A stretch of 58,000 nt of DNA from Adiantum capillus-veneris (GCA_014529385.2 CM043950.1:64688935-64746934); one strand, 5' to 3'; counted from the first letter of the stretch, positions 32,366 to 45,529 are shown. A program made the numbers and translations. The notes: generated by a model not told the origin, from the letters alone.

Positions 32366-33564
32366 AGTGAGAAGATTGTGAACTTTCTAGTTAATGGTTT
32401 TACACCCAAAGAGCTTCATAAGGACATAGCTCGAAAACTGTGAAAAGAATGTGAACCTTATTCTCTCATTGCAGGAACTCTCTACAGGCTAGGGAAGGAC
32501 AATATTCTTAGACGTTGTGCCCGCGAGGATGAGTATTTGTACATACTTCAAGAAGTCCAAATGGGTATAGCCAGAGGACATTTCTCAGGGGAACTAACAA
32601 CTAGAAAGGTGTTGCAATCAAGCTATTGGTGGCCTAACTTATTTAAAGATGCATCACTTTTTGCAAGAGGATGTGATGAATGCTAGCGTTACAAGATCAC
32701 ACAATGAAAGGATAAGATGCCCTTACATCCTATTAAAGTGACTCAACCATTTGAAAAATGGGGGTTGGACTTTGTAGGTCCAATTAGTTTGGCAGCTTGT
32801 AGCACTCAATCTTGATATATTATCGTGGCCCACTGACTATGTGAAAAAGTGGGCGGAAGCCAGAGTGACACATAAGGCTGATGCGAGGTCAATTGCCAGG
32901 TTTCTCTTTGAGGACATTATTACAAGATTTGGTTGTCCCTTTGAGATTGTGAGTGACAATGGTAGTCATTTTATAAATGAGTGATAAAAGAGCTCACTAC
33001 CAACTACAAGCAAATGGCCAAGCTGAGAGCACCAACAAGACCTTAATCTCTATCTTGACCAAAACGGTGGAAGCTCATTGCACAGATTGGGATTTAAAGA
33101 TGACTTCAGCTTTATGGGCTTATTGTATTGCGTACAAAGTTGCCATTAACTGCACACCGTTTAAGATGGTATATGGACAAGAAGCAGTTATTCCATGGGA
33201 GTTTGTAATTCCTAGTCTGCGTGTAGCTTTGCAAGAAGGTTGGGATGGTAACCCTTTAGTTGAGCGCTTATATATCCTTGAAAGGTTAGAGGAAGAAAGG
33301 CAATTGGCTGTGCAGAACGCATTTGTGGATAAATATAGGAGGAAGAAATGGTTTGACCGTCATCTAAAGAACAAGGATATCAATGTTGGTGATGATAAAG
33401 TCCTTATGTATGGAGTGCGTAACAACAAAAAGAAAAGGTTGAAATATGTGGGAAAAGGAACCTATAGAGTATGCGAAATCACCCCACAAGGGACCATTCG
33501 TGTGGAGACTCTTGATGGAGTTGAAACCATTGGATTCCTCAATGGGACCAAATTTAAAAGATAA
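32366..33564 (+). pseudogene. pol: Integrase of element D
   Basis: The zinc-binding segment is near 32650-32690 (GCDEC followed by TAG), the first Asp in GLDFVGP near 32765 and the second in SDNGSHF near 32955. A small deletion near 32985 joins directly to QANGQAESTN, so the start of the helix holding the Glu is damaged. Frame 32977-33564 then covers the rest, with ALWAYCIAYKV, the C-terminal beta domain ITPQGTIRVETLDGVETIGF and the end FLNGTKFKR. It is disrupted. Confidence 0.85.
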
Positions 33565-33599
33565 TATGATCCTTTAAGCCAAGAGGAATTACATGCCAT

Positions 33600-34790
33600 C
33601 CATTAAAAAAAGGCAGCCAAGGCACAAACAGAATTGAAGAAGATACAAGCTCAAGCTCAGGCTAAAGAGGCGACAACAACGCATACGACACCAACAAGAG
33701 GCCAACCTTGGAGTTACACATGCATTCCACGTTGAAACAGAGGATGATTGTTTGGAGTCTGACACACCTCTACAATACCCTATTGAGCTAAATAGCACCT
33801 ATGGAAAAGTGCTATATAATGCCTTATTGGACACGGGTGCTAATTATAATCTGTTTTCATATGGAGTATGGTGTTAGTTGGGAAAGCCACCTCTATCTGA
33901 GAGTATTATCCAAGTCAAGGGTGTCGACAAGAAAAAAACTGTGATTTTTGGAATCTGGCACACTTCGGTTAGTTATGACAATGGGGTTGTAACTCAAGAG
34001 TTTTTGGTCATGCCTATTGGAACTACGGAGGGCAATATAAACCTAGGACGCACGCCAAATGCACTATTGATTGGGGGTCTCGGGGTGTCACAACGTAGAA
34101 ACCAACTCTTAGCCCTACCACTCAAGCGATAGTCCTTGAGATATTGCCTCTTAAGGAAATAAAACCCAAAACATCTTATGTCCAGGAGGTTGAACCATAT
34201 GTCTCCATAGCCTAACTGTCTAGAGCTTCAACTGCTGTAGTTGAAATAAAGCTTGAGACACACAAGACCCATCCTAATATAACAAAGAAAACATACAAGT
34301 GGGTCCCTAAAGCTTCTTTAGCGACCATAGCTAGTGCTCAAAGACAGAAGCCTGGTAAGAGACGTCCCACTCACCCCAAGAAATGTAAAGAAACATTGTG
34401 TTGGATTCCTAAAAAACTATTAGAAGCCCAAGGCTACTATGAAGAAAATGATCAAATCTGGGTGCCAAAATGTAAATTGTGCTCTTACCTCTCACTTGGC
34501 CCATGTGAGCCCAATCCCGTAGCTCCAAAACAAATTGAAGATCGTGGAAAGGAAACAATCACGGAGTACTACATACCCGCTCCAGAGCTAGTTTGGGTAC
34601 CGAAGAAAGAACGATTTGTTCCACCTAGCTCAGGACCAGGGAAGTCAAATGAAGCTTCTTGTTCTTCATGTAGTTCCTATATGGAAATAGAAGCTTCGAC
34701 ACAACCTCCACCTACCATTGTACATATCCATACAAACAAGAAGAGTTTGCACCTCCCGTTGTAAGTTCACCACCTACAACAACGTTGCAA
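33600..34790 (+). pseudogene. Post-integrase ORF of element D: second retropepsin-like domain and four W-[IV]-P-K motifs
   Basis: The first part encodes a Lys/Gln-rich helix, then YNALLDTGANYNLFSYGVW with an intact D-T-G (33830-33838). After a TAG at 33876, frame 33878-34132 continues with LGKPPLSESIIQVKGVD, QEFLVMPIG and INLGRTPNALLIGG, the order of strands expected in a retropepsin. After a frameshift the next frame has four motifs in one register: WVPK at 34300, WIPK at 34402, WVPK at 34459 and WVPK at 34594. A Pro/Ser-rich tail ends at 34764. The function is unknown; it could assist processing or replace the env-like protein of Athila relatives. Confidence 0.65.
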
Positions 34791-34859
34791 ATAAAATCAT
34801 GGGAGAGTACCTTACCACCCTTGCAACTCAATGAGGCACCTAAGGTAATAGAAAACAAG

Positions 34860-35136
34860 TGTACTCTGGCAAAAAGCATGAAAAAGGCTAAAAAATTGTT
34901 TATATAAGGGTGCCCCTTTCAATTTGGGAATTTGGGCTCTGATTGGTCCACATTTGGTAACTTTGGGAGGAGGTAGCGGCCTCTGGCTTCATCTTGCTCT
35001 CTTGCACTTGGGGGGGGGGGGCATTAGCGATGTCGCTATTCCCCTAGGCATTTTTTGTTTTCCCCTTTTTCTCCTTCATTTTTCACCCTTTGGAAGGTCT
35101 ATCTTACACTACCCTTCCTTTTGACCCTCTGTCCTG

Positions 35137-35219
<83 letters not shown>

Positions 35220-36580
35220 ACATGGGGGACTCTCCCTTGGCATTTGACCCGGTTCGGGCCCGACTACTCAAGCCCTCTCTTCATCCTTGCGGGACGCGCC
35301 CCTTACCCTACCATTAGCGATATCGCTAATGGGGCAGGGGGGGGGGGGGGGGGTCCATCTTCAAAAGATGGGGTGGGACTGCCGTCCGTGTGAACTCGGC
35401 CCCCATTGGGAGCACTAGGCCATGTCACCAGCTAGACCACTAGCGAGCTGCCATCATCCTCCACCACTAACCGCTGGCTATCGCCGCGCGTAGCCTTCGC
35501 CGTCCAAAACCGCCCTGCGTGCCACTGCGCAAGCCGCAAGAGGCTCCATCAAACTCCATAGCCACGAGCTCCAAGCTCTTTGATGCCTACGATGGGTGCG
35601 CATTCCTTGCTATATACCCCACGCCTCTAGGCCTGCCTTAGGAATGTGGGGCTAAACCCTGCCACATGGCAGCACGACACGGTGCCCCCTCTTAGAATGG
35701 CCTCCAATGCCCAAAAATATCCCTTTGAAAAAAACCCTCATACTAAAATTTCCCCCCCACTTCATAAACTTGCAACATTCCAGTTTGGGGTCGGATTTCC
35801 AAGCCGCAAAGCCCGCCGGCTGAGACTCCGTTGTGCTGACTCCAACACGGGCAAGCTTCATTGTCTTTGGTCTCCTTCAAGCTCGTTATCCGAGGCTACA
35901 AAAAAGGTAGAAAACATCTGCCAATTCCCTTCTTAACATTAGCTCCCGACTTCATCCTGTTATATCTTGCTGATCGAGCATCCGATTGATGAACCATCGA
36001 TTTGTGATACCTTCACATGATGCACACTATCACCAAGAACCTTGGCGAGGCCAAAAAGATGCCAAATGGTCTATCCTTTGATGCAGGTAAGTGGGCACAG
36101 ATCCGGCCCCCGAAAAATCTTCAAATAGCCATAACTTGCTACCCCGAGCTTTGATTCGCAATCTGAAAAGACAGGTATGCTCCATAATTTGAGTTCCATG
36201 CATCTATCTGCTAACATCTGTCTGGGCCATATGTCCCCATCTGCCCTACCTGTCGAGGCTCTGCAACACCTTCTAACTTTGAACTGCAATATCTTGAGCA
36301 CCGGGGCTCCGTTTGACGAGCCGTCTGGACTAGTTTCTAGAGCACATTGAGCACTATCTTCCAGAGCACCGACTCGACACTTCGGGTAGCTTCACTTGTC
36401 ATCCCATCTAGGCTCATCCTTTAGCTCTTTTGGCCTAAAAAACGGCTTAAGACATACATTCCCGCTACCCTTTAACTTCCTAGGACCTTGGTACCTGCCC
36501 TAACCTTCTGCACTATGCCTGCCTGCAACTCTTTCTTGGCATAGACCACTTTCTAGCTCGGACCAACTTGGGATGCACCA
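34860..36580 (-). repeat. Left (3') LTR of element F
   Basis: It shares sequence with 41876-43658 along its whole length, including CTCTGGCAAAAAGCATG at one end, the TC tract (about 35140-35216), a G run (about 35337-35354) and GCTCGGACCAAC at the other end. An 18-bp palindrome ATTAGCGATATCGCTAAT lies at 35313-35330 and a related ATTAGCGATGTCGCTATT near 35025. A TATA-like GGGTATATAGCA on the minus strand is near 35610. Confidence 0.8.
35140..35216. repeat. (TC)n microsatellite in left LTR of element F
   Basis: About 77 bases of TC repeats; the right LTR has about 112 bases at 42183-42294. Long open frames rich in Leu-Ser or Arg-Glu here are artefacts of the repeat. Confidence 0.95.
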
Positions 36581-36921
36581 TCATTGCCCACCCCCTCGTT
36601 GAACATTTATGTTCAACCACACAAAGGCTTATTGCACAAAAAAAACTGCACACCCAAACAAATTCTCTGTACACCACAAAAACATCTAGCATATGTACAA
36701 AAATTGACACTTGCCACCTGCCGCTTTTGTTCAAGCGGGTTGCCCAACCCCTTGCTTTACCTGTCATCAACTGCCAGGTTCAGAGAACGTCCACTGATCT
36801 CTTCCGTCCATCTATAACAACTTTGCATAGTGCCACACACCAAGGCACATAGCGAACTGCATACCCAAACCATCAGCAACATACCTCGACCACTCCAAGC
36901 ACTCATTGGCAAATTGTCCAC

Positions 36922-37557
36922 TCACAACAAAGCACTTCCAAGAACACCAAAGAGAGCACCATCCTGCTCAACTAACACTCTTGACATACCTGACCCACCT
37001 TCCCATCCATGTAAAGCTAGATCCTCATCTAGCAGATCCTGTACTTGCTCAACAATCCACTGCACAACCACTTTTATCAGCATCCCTCTCAACCACCACT
37101 CACAAATCTCCTTGGAAATCTTAGACACCACCTTGGAATCTGCATCACTTGTCATAGAGTGCATTGACTGCATAGGAAGCACCTCTATCTTTGACTCCGC
37201 ATTGTCCTTCTCACCTGCCATGCACTCAATTCCATCATCGTTGAGCTCCTCTTCATCAACTGACCCTTCAAGGTTGATAAGCACCACTTGCTTGTCAGTT
37301 GCAATCACCTGCGCTTCGAGTACCTCCTCTACCGTTGCATCAAGCTCCACCACCATAGGTAAGATTTCCCTATCCTTTTTGGCAAAACTCTGCACATGTT
37401 GCACCACTATGGTGCATTCCACAACTACCTTTACCCACATGGCCATTAGAATGGCACCGCACACCAACTTTACTTGATCTTCACCTGTAGGCCCGAATTG
37501 CTCCACCTGGTCTTCATTAGGCATCTCGGCTTGCACTTCATGCTGCTCCTTGCACAC
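36922..37557 (-). CDS. Hypothetical acidic ORF in element F
   Basis: A 211-codon minus-strand frame starts MCKEQHEVQAEMPNEDQVEQ and contains an acidic stretch (EGSVDEEELNDDGIECMAGE) and a hydrophobic/helical WWLRGMLIKVVVQWIVEQV. Coding-like sequence may extend upstream (YGKPKNGYQHVS). I do not recognise it. It lies downstream of the gag-like part and may be the C-terminal region of the same protein. The overlapping Ser/Thr-rich plus-strand frame is its shadow. Confidence 0.35.
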   Translation of the reverse strand: MCKEQHEVQAEMPNEDQVEQFGPTGEDQVKLVCGAILMAMWVKVVVECTIVVQHVQSFAKKDREILPMVVELDATVEEVLEAQVIATDKQVVLINLEGSVDEEELNDDGIECMAGEKDNAESKIEVLPMQSMHSMTSDADSKVVSKISKEICEWWLRGMLIKVVVQWIVEQVQDLLDEDLALHGWEGGSGMSRVLVEQDGALFGVLGSALL

Positions 37558-37599
37558 ATTTCCTGCTTCTCCACTTACATGCTGATAGCCGTTTTTCGG

Positions 37600-38636
37600 C
37601 TTTCCATAATTGTCATAGTGAGCTAACTCACCCTACCAAAATCACCCAAACAGTGTGGCTATCCCTACCATTTCAATGTACATAGGTGTCTATGAGTTAG
37701 GGGACTTTCTCCATATTTTCTTAAAAACCCTCAATTAGCTAGTCACTGGGCTAGTTGAGCCAAAAAAATAAATAAAATAAAATATATTATGGCCCATTTG
37801 TGTGTAAATATTGCATTGTATATATGGCCTAAATATAGGGATTTTTATAATTATTCTGGTATTTTATTTAAATATTTATACTTAGGTGTGTGTTTAATTA
37901 AACCTGTGTATGCCTTCTTTCATCCTCTTACACCATAAGTATATTTTTTGTGAATATATACATACTCTAACCTCATATTTTTCTTTTATACAAATCACTC
38001 CCACATTTTCACCCTCACCCTCGTGAAAACAAAAAATGATTTCTACTCCCTTAGTCACGTTTATTATATTATTTCATTTACTTGCATACCTTTTCCTCTT
38101 TCACCCAAAATAATACAAAGAGGGACCATATCATATGATTCCAATATCTTTCCATATCCATAATTTCTCCATATTTTGTTTATTATTATATACTCATTAT
38201 TCTAACACCATGTGCTCATCGAGCTAAAATCCATGAATAGTCCATACACTAGTCCCACCATGTATATATTTCTTTATTCACCAATAATCCTCCTCCATGC
38301 ATGTGTAAAGGGAAACTTGGATGATTTGTATTATAATATGACAAAGGAGGGGATCACTCTTGGATGCATTGTACAAATTCAACAAGGAGGGGGCCACTAA
38401 AAGACTTTTGTATGCATAAAAACAGGCTTTTTGGTGAGATTTTTGGCACCCATCTCCACTTCGAATTTGGAGCGGTGGTCAAAAGAGAAAATGTGGAACA
38501 AGAGCTGAGTAATCACCTCAAAAATTTTGGTGATTTTTGGAGCAACCACCGATGAGCTAGGATTTTTTGAGTGGACCCCAGCCTGTCCACTTTTCTCACA
38601 AGTAGCCCATAGTCTTCTCTCACCTCTTTCCACACT

Positions 38637-38671
<35 letters not shown>

Positions 38672-39201
38672 ATTCTTCTCAATCCCTCACTTAAACCTGC
38701 ACCTTCAATGGTTTCTCTCACCTTCTTCACCATTAACCTCCCCTCTTACTCCCATAGCTCTCATATGAGCTCTCCATGTACATACACCATCTCTATGCCT
38801 CTCTCTATTACTTCCAAAGTACAATTCCATCTTATCCCTTCTCTATATACATAAAATTCAGCATGTAAACCATGCTTAACCTCTGCAAATCAAGAGATCT
38901 CATCAACCAAATTACCATTTTCATCGCGATAATCAACCTTGGCGGCGGTGGCGTAAAGAAGAGAAGACAAAGAAGAAGATCGATAGTCATTTTGAGAACC
39001 TACACAAGTAAGTCAAAAACTTCTTCAAGCTTCACCATCACAAGGATTTTCTCACTTCATTCAACCATCCACCCCATTCTACCCATTGTAAATATATCAT
39101 TAACTTTCTAGTGATTACTAACACTAACCACTAACATCCTAACACAAAATAGCCATTGACCTAACCATAAAAGACACCTCACCTCAAGACATGTGGATAG
39201 T

Positions 39202-39246
<45 letters not shown>

Positions 39247-39846
39247 ATTCCTTAAAACTCTACTTTCACCTTATATACCATCAATAATGCTCTCTTTTGA
39301 GCCCACATCCATGACTCAAGTAGACAAAGAAGGCCGCAATGTTTTGATATTAAAAAAAAATCATAATCCTGATTTGTTAGTTTGTAATTAGGATTTCCAA
39401 TAATCTTAATGAGGGGTCTCCAACCTATAAATAGGTCCCTCTCCTTCTTGTAAAACAACCTCCAATATCTCACATAGCACCCCAACACTCTATGCGTGAG
39501 GAGAGACTTAGGTGTAGCAACCACTTTGTGAGCTTCACTCTTGGTGTGAGAGAAGCTTTCAAGCTACACATTGCAAGTGAGAGAGCGTGAGTTCAATATC
39601 TCAAAACCACTATTGTACATGTTCCTCCATCATCCATAAATTGAGGTTTGGTGCATCAAAGGCGTGATTCGACGTTCAAATCTTCGTCCTTCCACTTGTG
39701 CGATACGGTTTAGTGAAATCCAGGTGACTTGTGTACTTTGAGTTTTATCGTTTATCTTGTTTCAGAGAGTGTTTTAGTGTGTTTTCATTGCCAATTTTGT
39801 GTCCATTGTAAGAGGGTATGTGGTGAGAGGTCTCCCACACCCTAAG

Positions 39847-39886
<40 letters not shown>

Positions 39887-40040
39887 GGCAATGTTTAGCA
39901 TTCACTAAGCATTGAGTGAGTTTTGTACAAGCTCTACGATAGCAACATAACGAACCATCTCCATTTGCAAGTCACAAATAACGTATTACGCAAGATCCAT
40001 TCCTCTCTCTCTTCCCTTTGATCTAGCTCTCTCTGGCCCA
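37600..40040 (+). other. Noncoding insert inside element F with promoter-like site (possible solo LTR)
   Basis: This AT-rich 2.4-kb stretch has no convincing gene and separates two coding remnants of F. A plus-strand CCTATAAATAGGTCCC (about 39424-39439) is a strong plant TATA context, followed by about 500 bases like an LTR R/U5 region ending in a GT tract. CA repeats (about 38641-38669), a TC tract (39206-39246) and GT repeats (about 39850-39885) are present. I could not fix ends or a target duplication. Confidence 0.35.
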
Positions 40041-40199
40041 TTTTATGTGAGTCTTGGTGTGAGGTTGCTTGTGTGTGTTTTGTGGCGCATCCTCTTGGTT
40101 GTGCCAAAATCTCTCTTGCGTCCTAGTTTGCATACCATAACTAGGTGGTGCCCCTTCATTTGTTTGGCTGTGGGTTTGTTGTTGTTGTTTCTTGCTTGT

Positions 40200-41290
40200 G
40201 GTTGCTCCAACCCCAATTGAGCAGCATGGGAGCCTTGAGAGGTGTTTAGAGGTCGCCTCTCTTGTTGTCCGCCCCGGACCGCCTCAATGCAAGAGGTCAA
40301 ACTTGTCATACCTGGATCGAGACGACTCGGTCTCCCAACTCGTATCTGCATCCATAGAGCTACTGTCACTCGACTCAATCTCTTCCTCTGTTTCAAGCTT
40401 AAGAATCTCTTCTAGCCTCACCGCTTTGACCTCATCTGCAAACTGCACTGTTTGTTATTTACCACACTTCAATGGAGCTTCAACAACCACACTCAAACTT
40501 GGCAGCACATCCTTTGTCCACTCTAGAACCACCTGCACTTCCTCCACAATTGGAGCCGCTCTAGCTGGCATCTTTGGCTTAGGAACCACCCTGTCTCGTT
40601 GTAGCCAAAGAACCCTTGGTTCTTCTGGCACATGCACTTCTCTTTGTATTACCTCTGGCTCGCGGCTACCACCACATCACATTGTCTTGGCATCACAACG
40701 TGTGGCAAACCTTGCTTAGCTTTACTCTTCTTCAACATCTTTTTGGTCCGCCCTTTTGCTAGAGCTACTACCTCTTCGTATGACACCGGGCCATCTAATT
40801 CAACCTTATCACACACTTATTCATGCACGCAATCCATGAATTTGCTCAACTTCAAAAAGTTTGCATTTTTTGCAACAATTACCTTGATTAATTTTCCCCA
40901 AAGGGCTTCAAACTCCCACTTGAACGCTTGAAAATCACCCTCCAAGCTTTGCTTCGAATTGTCTAGCTTTCACTTTACTTCTTCTAGCTATGCATCCACT
41001 ACAAATCTGCTTCAAAAAGCCACCTCTGGGGCTGCCTTTTCCTCGTCACCAAGGCTATCAAACCATAGCCTCCCTTTACCCCACAAACTAGGAGCAGGAA
41101 CACCTATACCACACGGTCTTCTCTCGATAAATCGCTTTTTAGCACAAACAATCCATAATCTTGACGCCAGGTTTTTGCATCTTCGACCCCAGTGAAAATG
41201 GGAAATCCCGCGCCCAAGCCATCACTAGCAGCACCTGCTCTTCAAAGGCCGCACCTTTGTCATCACCAAAATCATCGCTTTGACATCAAC
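40200..41290 (-). pseudogene. Gag-like remnant of element F
   Basis: In three successive frames the minus strand reads FTGVEDAKTWRQDYGLFVLK, then APSLWGKGRLWFDSLGDEE, then FEALWGKLIKVIVAKNANFL, followed by VSYEEVVALAKGRTKKM and an acidic ESSDSSMDADTSWETESS. The pattern of an aromatic F-x-G start, conserved Trp and a second Trp block is that of a retrotransposon gag capsid domain. Frameshifts separate each block. No zinc knuckle was found. Confidence 0.5.
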
Positions 41291-41540
41291 TAGGAGCATG
41301 AGCACGCTCCTCCATGGGGGCACCAGAAGATGGAGAGAGGGACTGGGGGAACACGCCCGATGCAAACACAAGGGCCTCTCTATAGCTCAGGGTATCCACA
41401 ACACACCTCTACTTTTTAAAAACACCTTTAAAAAAACACACTTCTCACTAGCAGACCACCGCCTGGTCAATTTCCAATGCTCACACACTCCACAAATCCC
41501 CCACACAACACACACCTATTGCCACGGTCTATCTCCACCC

Positions 41541-41574
<34 letters not shown>

Positions 41575-41875
41575 CCGGTCAATCTCACTCTCTCACACAA
41601 AACACTGTCGGACTGCCGACACCACGGGAGAACACAAGAGCAGGAAAAAGAGAAGGGGGGAAGGGGAAACGACAACAAAATGGGGCAAGAGTGGCTTGAT
41701 TGCACTTCAAAAGGCATGTACCAAGCTTGCAATGCCATCACCATGGCCATTTTCAAGAGAAATTACAAAGGGTTTGGAAGGAACACTCCTCTGCCAAAAA
41801 ACCAACCCAAGAACTCACAAACACTCCCTATCTTGGCTCCCTGCAGGCTCATCGGCTCAAGGCCCTCGCAAGAAG
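41291..41875 (-). other. Leader of element F (no gene)
   Basis: The stretch between the right LTR and the gag-like remnant has no supported reading frame. It holds CA repeats at about 41543-41572. Confidence 0.5.
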
Positions 41876-43650
<1,775 letters not shown>

Positions 43651-43658
<8 letters not shown>

Positions 43659-44264
43659 ACGTTGGTAAATAGTATGCAAAAGCTTCTTCAAGCCTATCCT
43701 TCCTCTTTGCATACAAATCTCATTGTTCCTTCCCTATCTCCCAGTATATCAAGCCTGTCATTTGCCAAACCATTTACGCATAAAACTCCTGGTCACTCTG
43801 ACATATATTTTTTCTTAAATGTCATGGAGTTTACAAATGAACAGGATAATTCTTCAAATGAAGAACCAGGGTGGGATGCTTGTATAGCGACAAAGCGGCT
43901 TGTCAACAAGCTGCAAAGCAGCTTGCCGAATACTAAGTTTAATGCGAGGAGAGATTTTCATACTATTACTCGTTGTCTTAAAGGAAAAAATCTTATTGAC
44001 AACACAAGTAAACTCCTCTTCAAAGTCCCAGCAGGTGTATCATTTGAAACAAATAACTATGCATGGGAAGATAACTCAGATAATCATAAAAGGGATAGAA
44101 CCTATGCAGATTACACACCAGGTATTAAAGACCATAATACAGTTTTTCATGGAGATCTAAATCAATCTGATTATATCTACAAGAAACAATTTATAACAGC
44201 CTCCAAGAAGAATATATTCCAGCTCAACTTCCATCTTCTCCTTACAACTATAATTTTGGCATAG
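43651..44264 (+). pseudogene. Pararetrovirus spacer region between movement protein and capsid (element G)
   Basis: The open part from 43647 encodes about 200 residues, the start of which (MAAPTLVN) is LTR sequence of F. Viral sequence begins near KLLQAYPSSLHT. It includes EPGWD, a Lys-rich stretch and LIDNTSKLLFKVPAGV, paralleling LIDNTGKPSSKIPKCV in J. A frameshift near 44210 passes to an acidic segment. No enzymatic motif is seen. Confidence 0.55.
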
Positions 44265-44518
44265 AAGAAGACACTTGTGAAAGTGAAATTGATGATTCAC
44301 ATGTATTAATTTCTTTAGTATCAAAAAACGCAACAGTGTACATCTCAAAAGTGCCTCTACATAAGGAAAAGGATAAGCCAATGGAAGATGCCTCTACTAT
44401 TGCTCCACCCATTCCACCAATTCCCCAAGCTATGCAAGGAGTTAGAATTGTAGGAGATACTACATTTCTAATAATCAACTATAGTTGGGAATAAGACCGG
44501 ATTGAACCAATTTGGAAT

Positions 44519-44722
44519 ATGTCCACTGTTGACATAGATCATGAAGTGCAGCTCCCATTACAAATGGAAAGAAAAGAATCTGCTTCAGAAATAACTACTT
44601 TCAATGAAATCTCATATTTCCAATTCAGCATGGAAAAATTTGAAAGTGAAGCCTCTTCCTCAACAGAAGACTCTTCAAGCAATGAAGCCTCTTCCTCAAC
44701 AGAAGACTCTTCAAGCAGCTAA
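44519..44722 (+). pseudogene. Ser-rich segment with 36-bp tandem repeat (element G)
   Basis: Sixty-seven codons contain LPLQMERKESASE and then two copies of EASSSTEDSSSN encoded by a 36-bp tandem repeat (44651-44686 and 44687-44722). The segment resembles the LPLQME-type stretch before the capsid in J, but here it leads to the post-capsid region, so the capsid domain is deleted. Confidence 0.55.
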
Positions 44723-45119
44723 GTCTCTACCTCTACAAATGATTCTTCAAGTTCTGATTCTGAATCTAAAGACTATCTTGTAGGAGATTTCATATACACA
44801 TCTTTCAATCCTCATAGACATAAAAAGTGTTCTTCGAAGAAAAACAGGATTGGAAAATGAGAAACAAGTAGTTTCAATTCTTCTTCAACAACTAAAAAAG
44901 GCCGATCAAAAGTATCCATTTTGCAGAAGCAAGCCGAAAAATCTCTTAAAGTAGAACAAGCCGATGCACTAGAATCAAAAAGAATGACAATACCAGCCCT
45001 GGCCAAAAGAAGGAAGTCAAAGAAACTAAACCTTTCTTTGATAACAATTCTAGCAGTAATCCAACAAGTGGAAAAGAAAAAGATAAAGCTGTTTATGATC
45101 CGCCTATGCCAATTCCCAC

Positions 45120-45434
45120 TGGCAACCCATTTGCTTTTTGGGATCAAGAGAAATATATGATTACTCTTCCAACTATCCCTAAAGCAAATCCCACCAAAGC
45201 TTCATACTCAATATGTTTACTATAGACCCTGAGAAATGTAGAAAGGAAGTTGATGAGCTACTGCAGAAAGGAATAATTGAATATTCCAATTCAAATTGGA
45301 TCTATAGAGCCTTCTACATCAACAAACAAATCATATGTCTTGAAGTTATAAAGAAAGCATGGATCAATCGTATCAACAGACAAATTCAAAACTGGATTGA
45401 TAACCCTAAAGAGCTTCAAGCCCTTGCTCAATAA
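45120..45434 (+). pseudogene. Remnant of pararetrovirus RT N-terminus joined to a pre-protease segment (element G)
   Basis: The frame 45213-45434 reads EVDELLQKGIIEYSNSNW, then AFYINKQ, like the lead-in of caulimovirid RT domains (E-I-x-x-L-L-x-K-G-L-I ... S-x-W ... A-F-Y-V). It then passes directly to KKAWINRINRQIQNWIDN, which in J precedes the protease. The order therefore differs from J, implying a deletion or duplication. No RT catalytic motif follows. Confidence 0.5.
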
Positions 45435-45529
45435 TAGATGAAAGGAAATCCGAGGATCAAATCTAGACAACATCATCTATACAGAGCAAGAGAAAAAGTA
45501 AGCACTCAGTAGAATAAAGGTTCTACCTA

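Larger units (their letters stand above)
25749..34859 (+). mobile_element. Element D, right part: rest of gag, pol and post-integrase ORF
   Basis: Plus-strand coding resumes with gag (about TTTAGTAGAGACACTCACTCC) after the insertion of E and runs through protease, RT, RNase H, integrase and the post-integrase ORF. It is cut at 34859 by the LTR of element F, and the expected 3' UTR and 3' LTR are not found beyond F, so the end was lost. Confidence 0.88.

Noticed and set aside
36830-37477. 215-codon Ser/Thr/Pro-rich plus-strand frame
   Set aside because: It is antisense to the more protein-like acidic minus-strand frame at 36922-37557 and has low-complexity composition.
40192-40719. 175-codon plus-strand frame
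   Set aside because: It is antisense to the gag-like remnant of element F and has no conserved motif.
45213-45434. Complete reverse transcriptase in element G
   Set aside because: Only the lead-in is visible; no catalytic Asp-Asp motif follows in any frame nearby.
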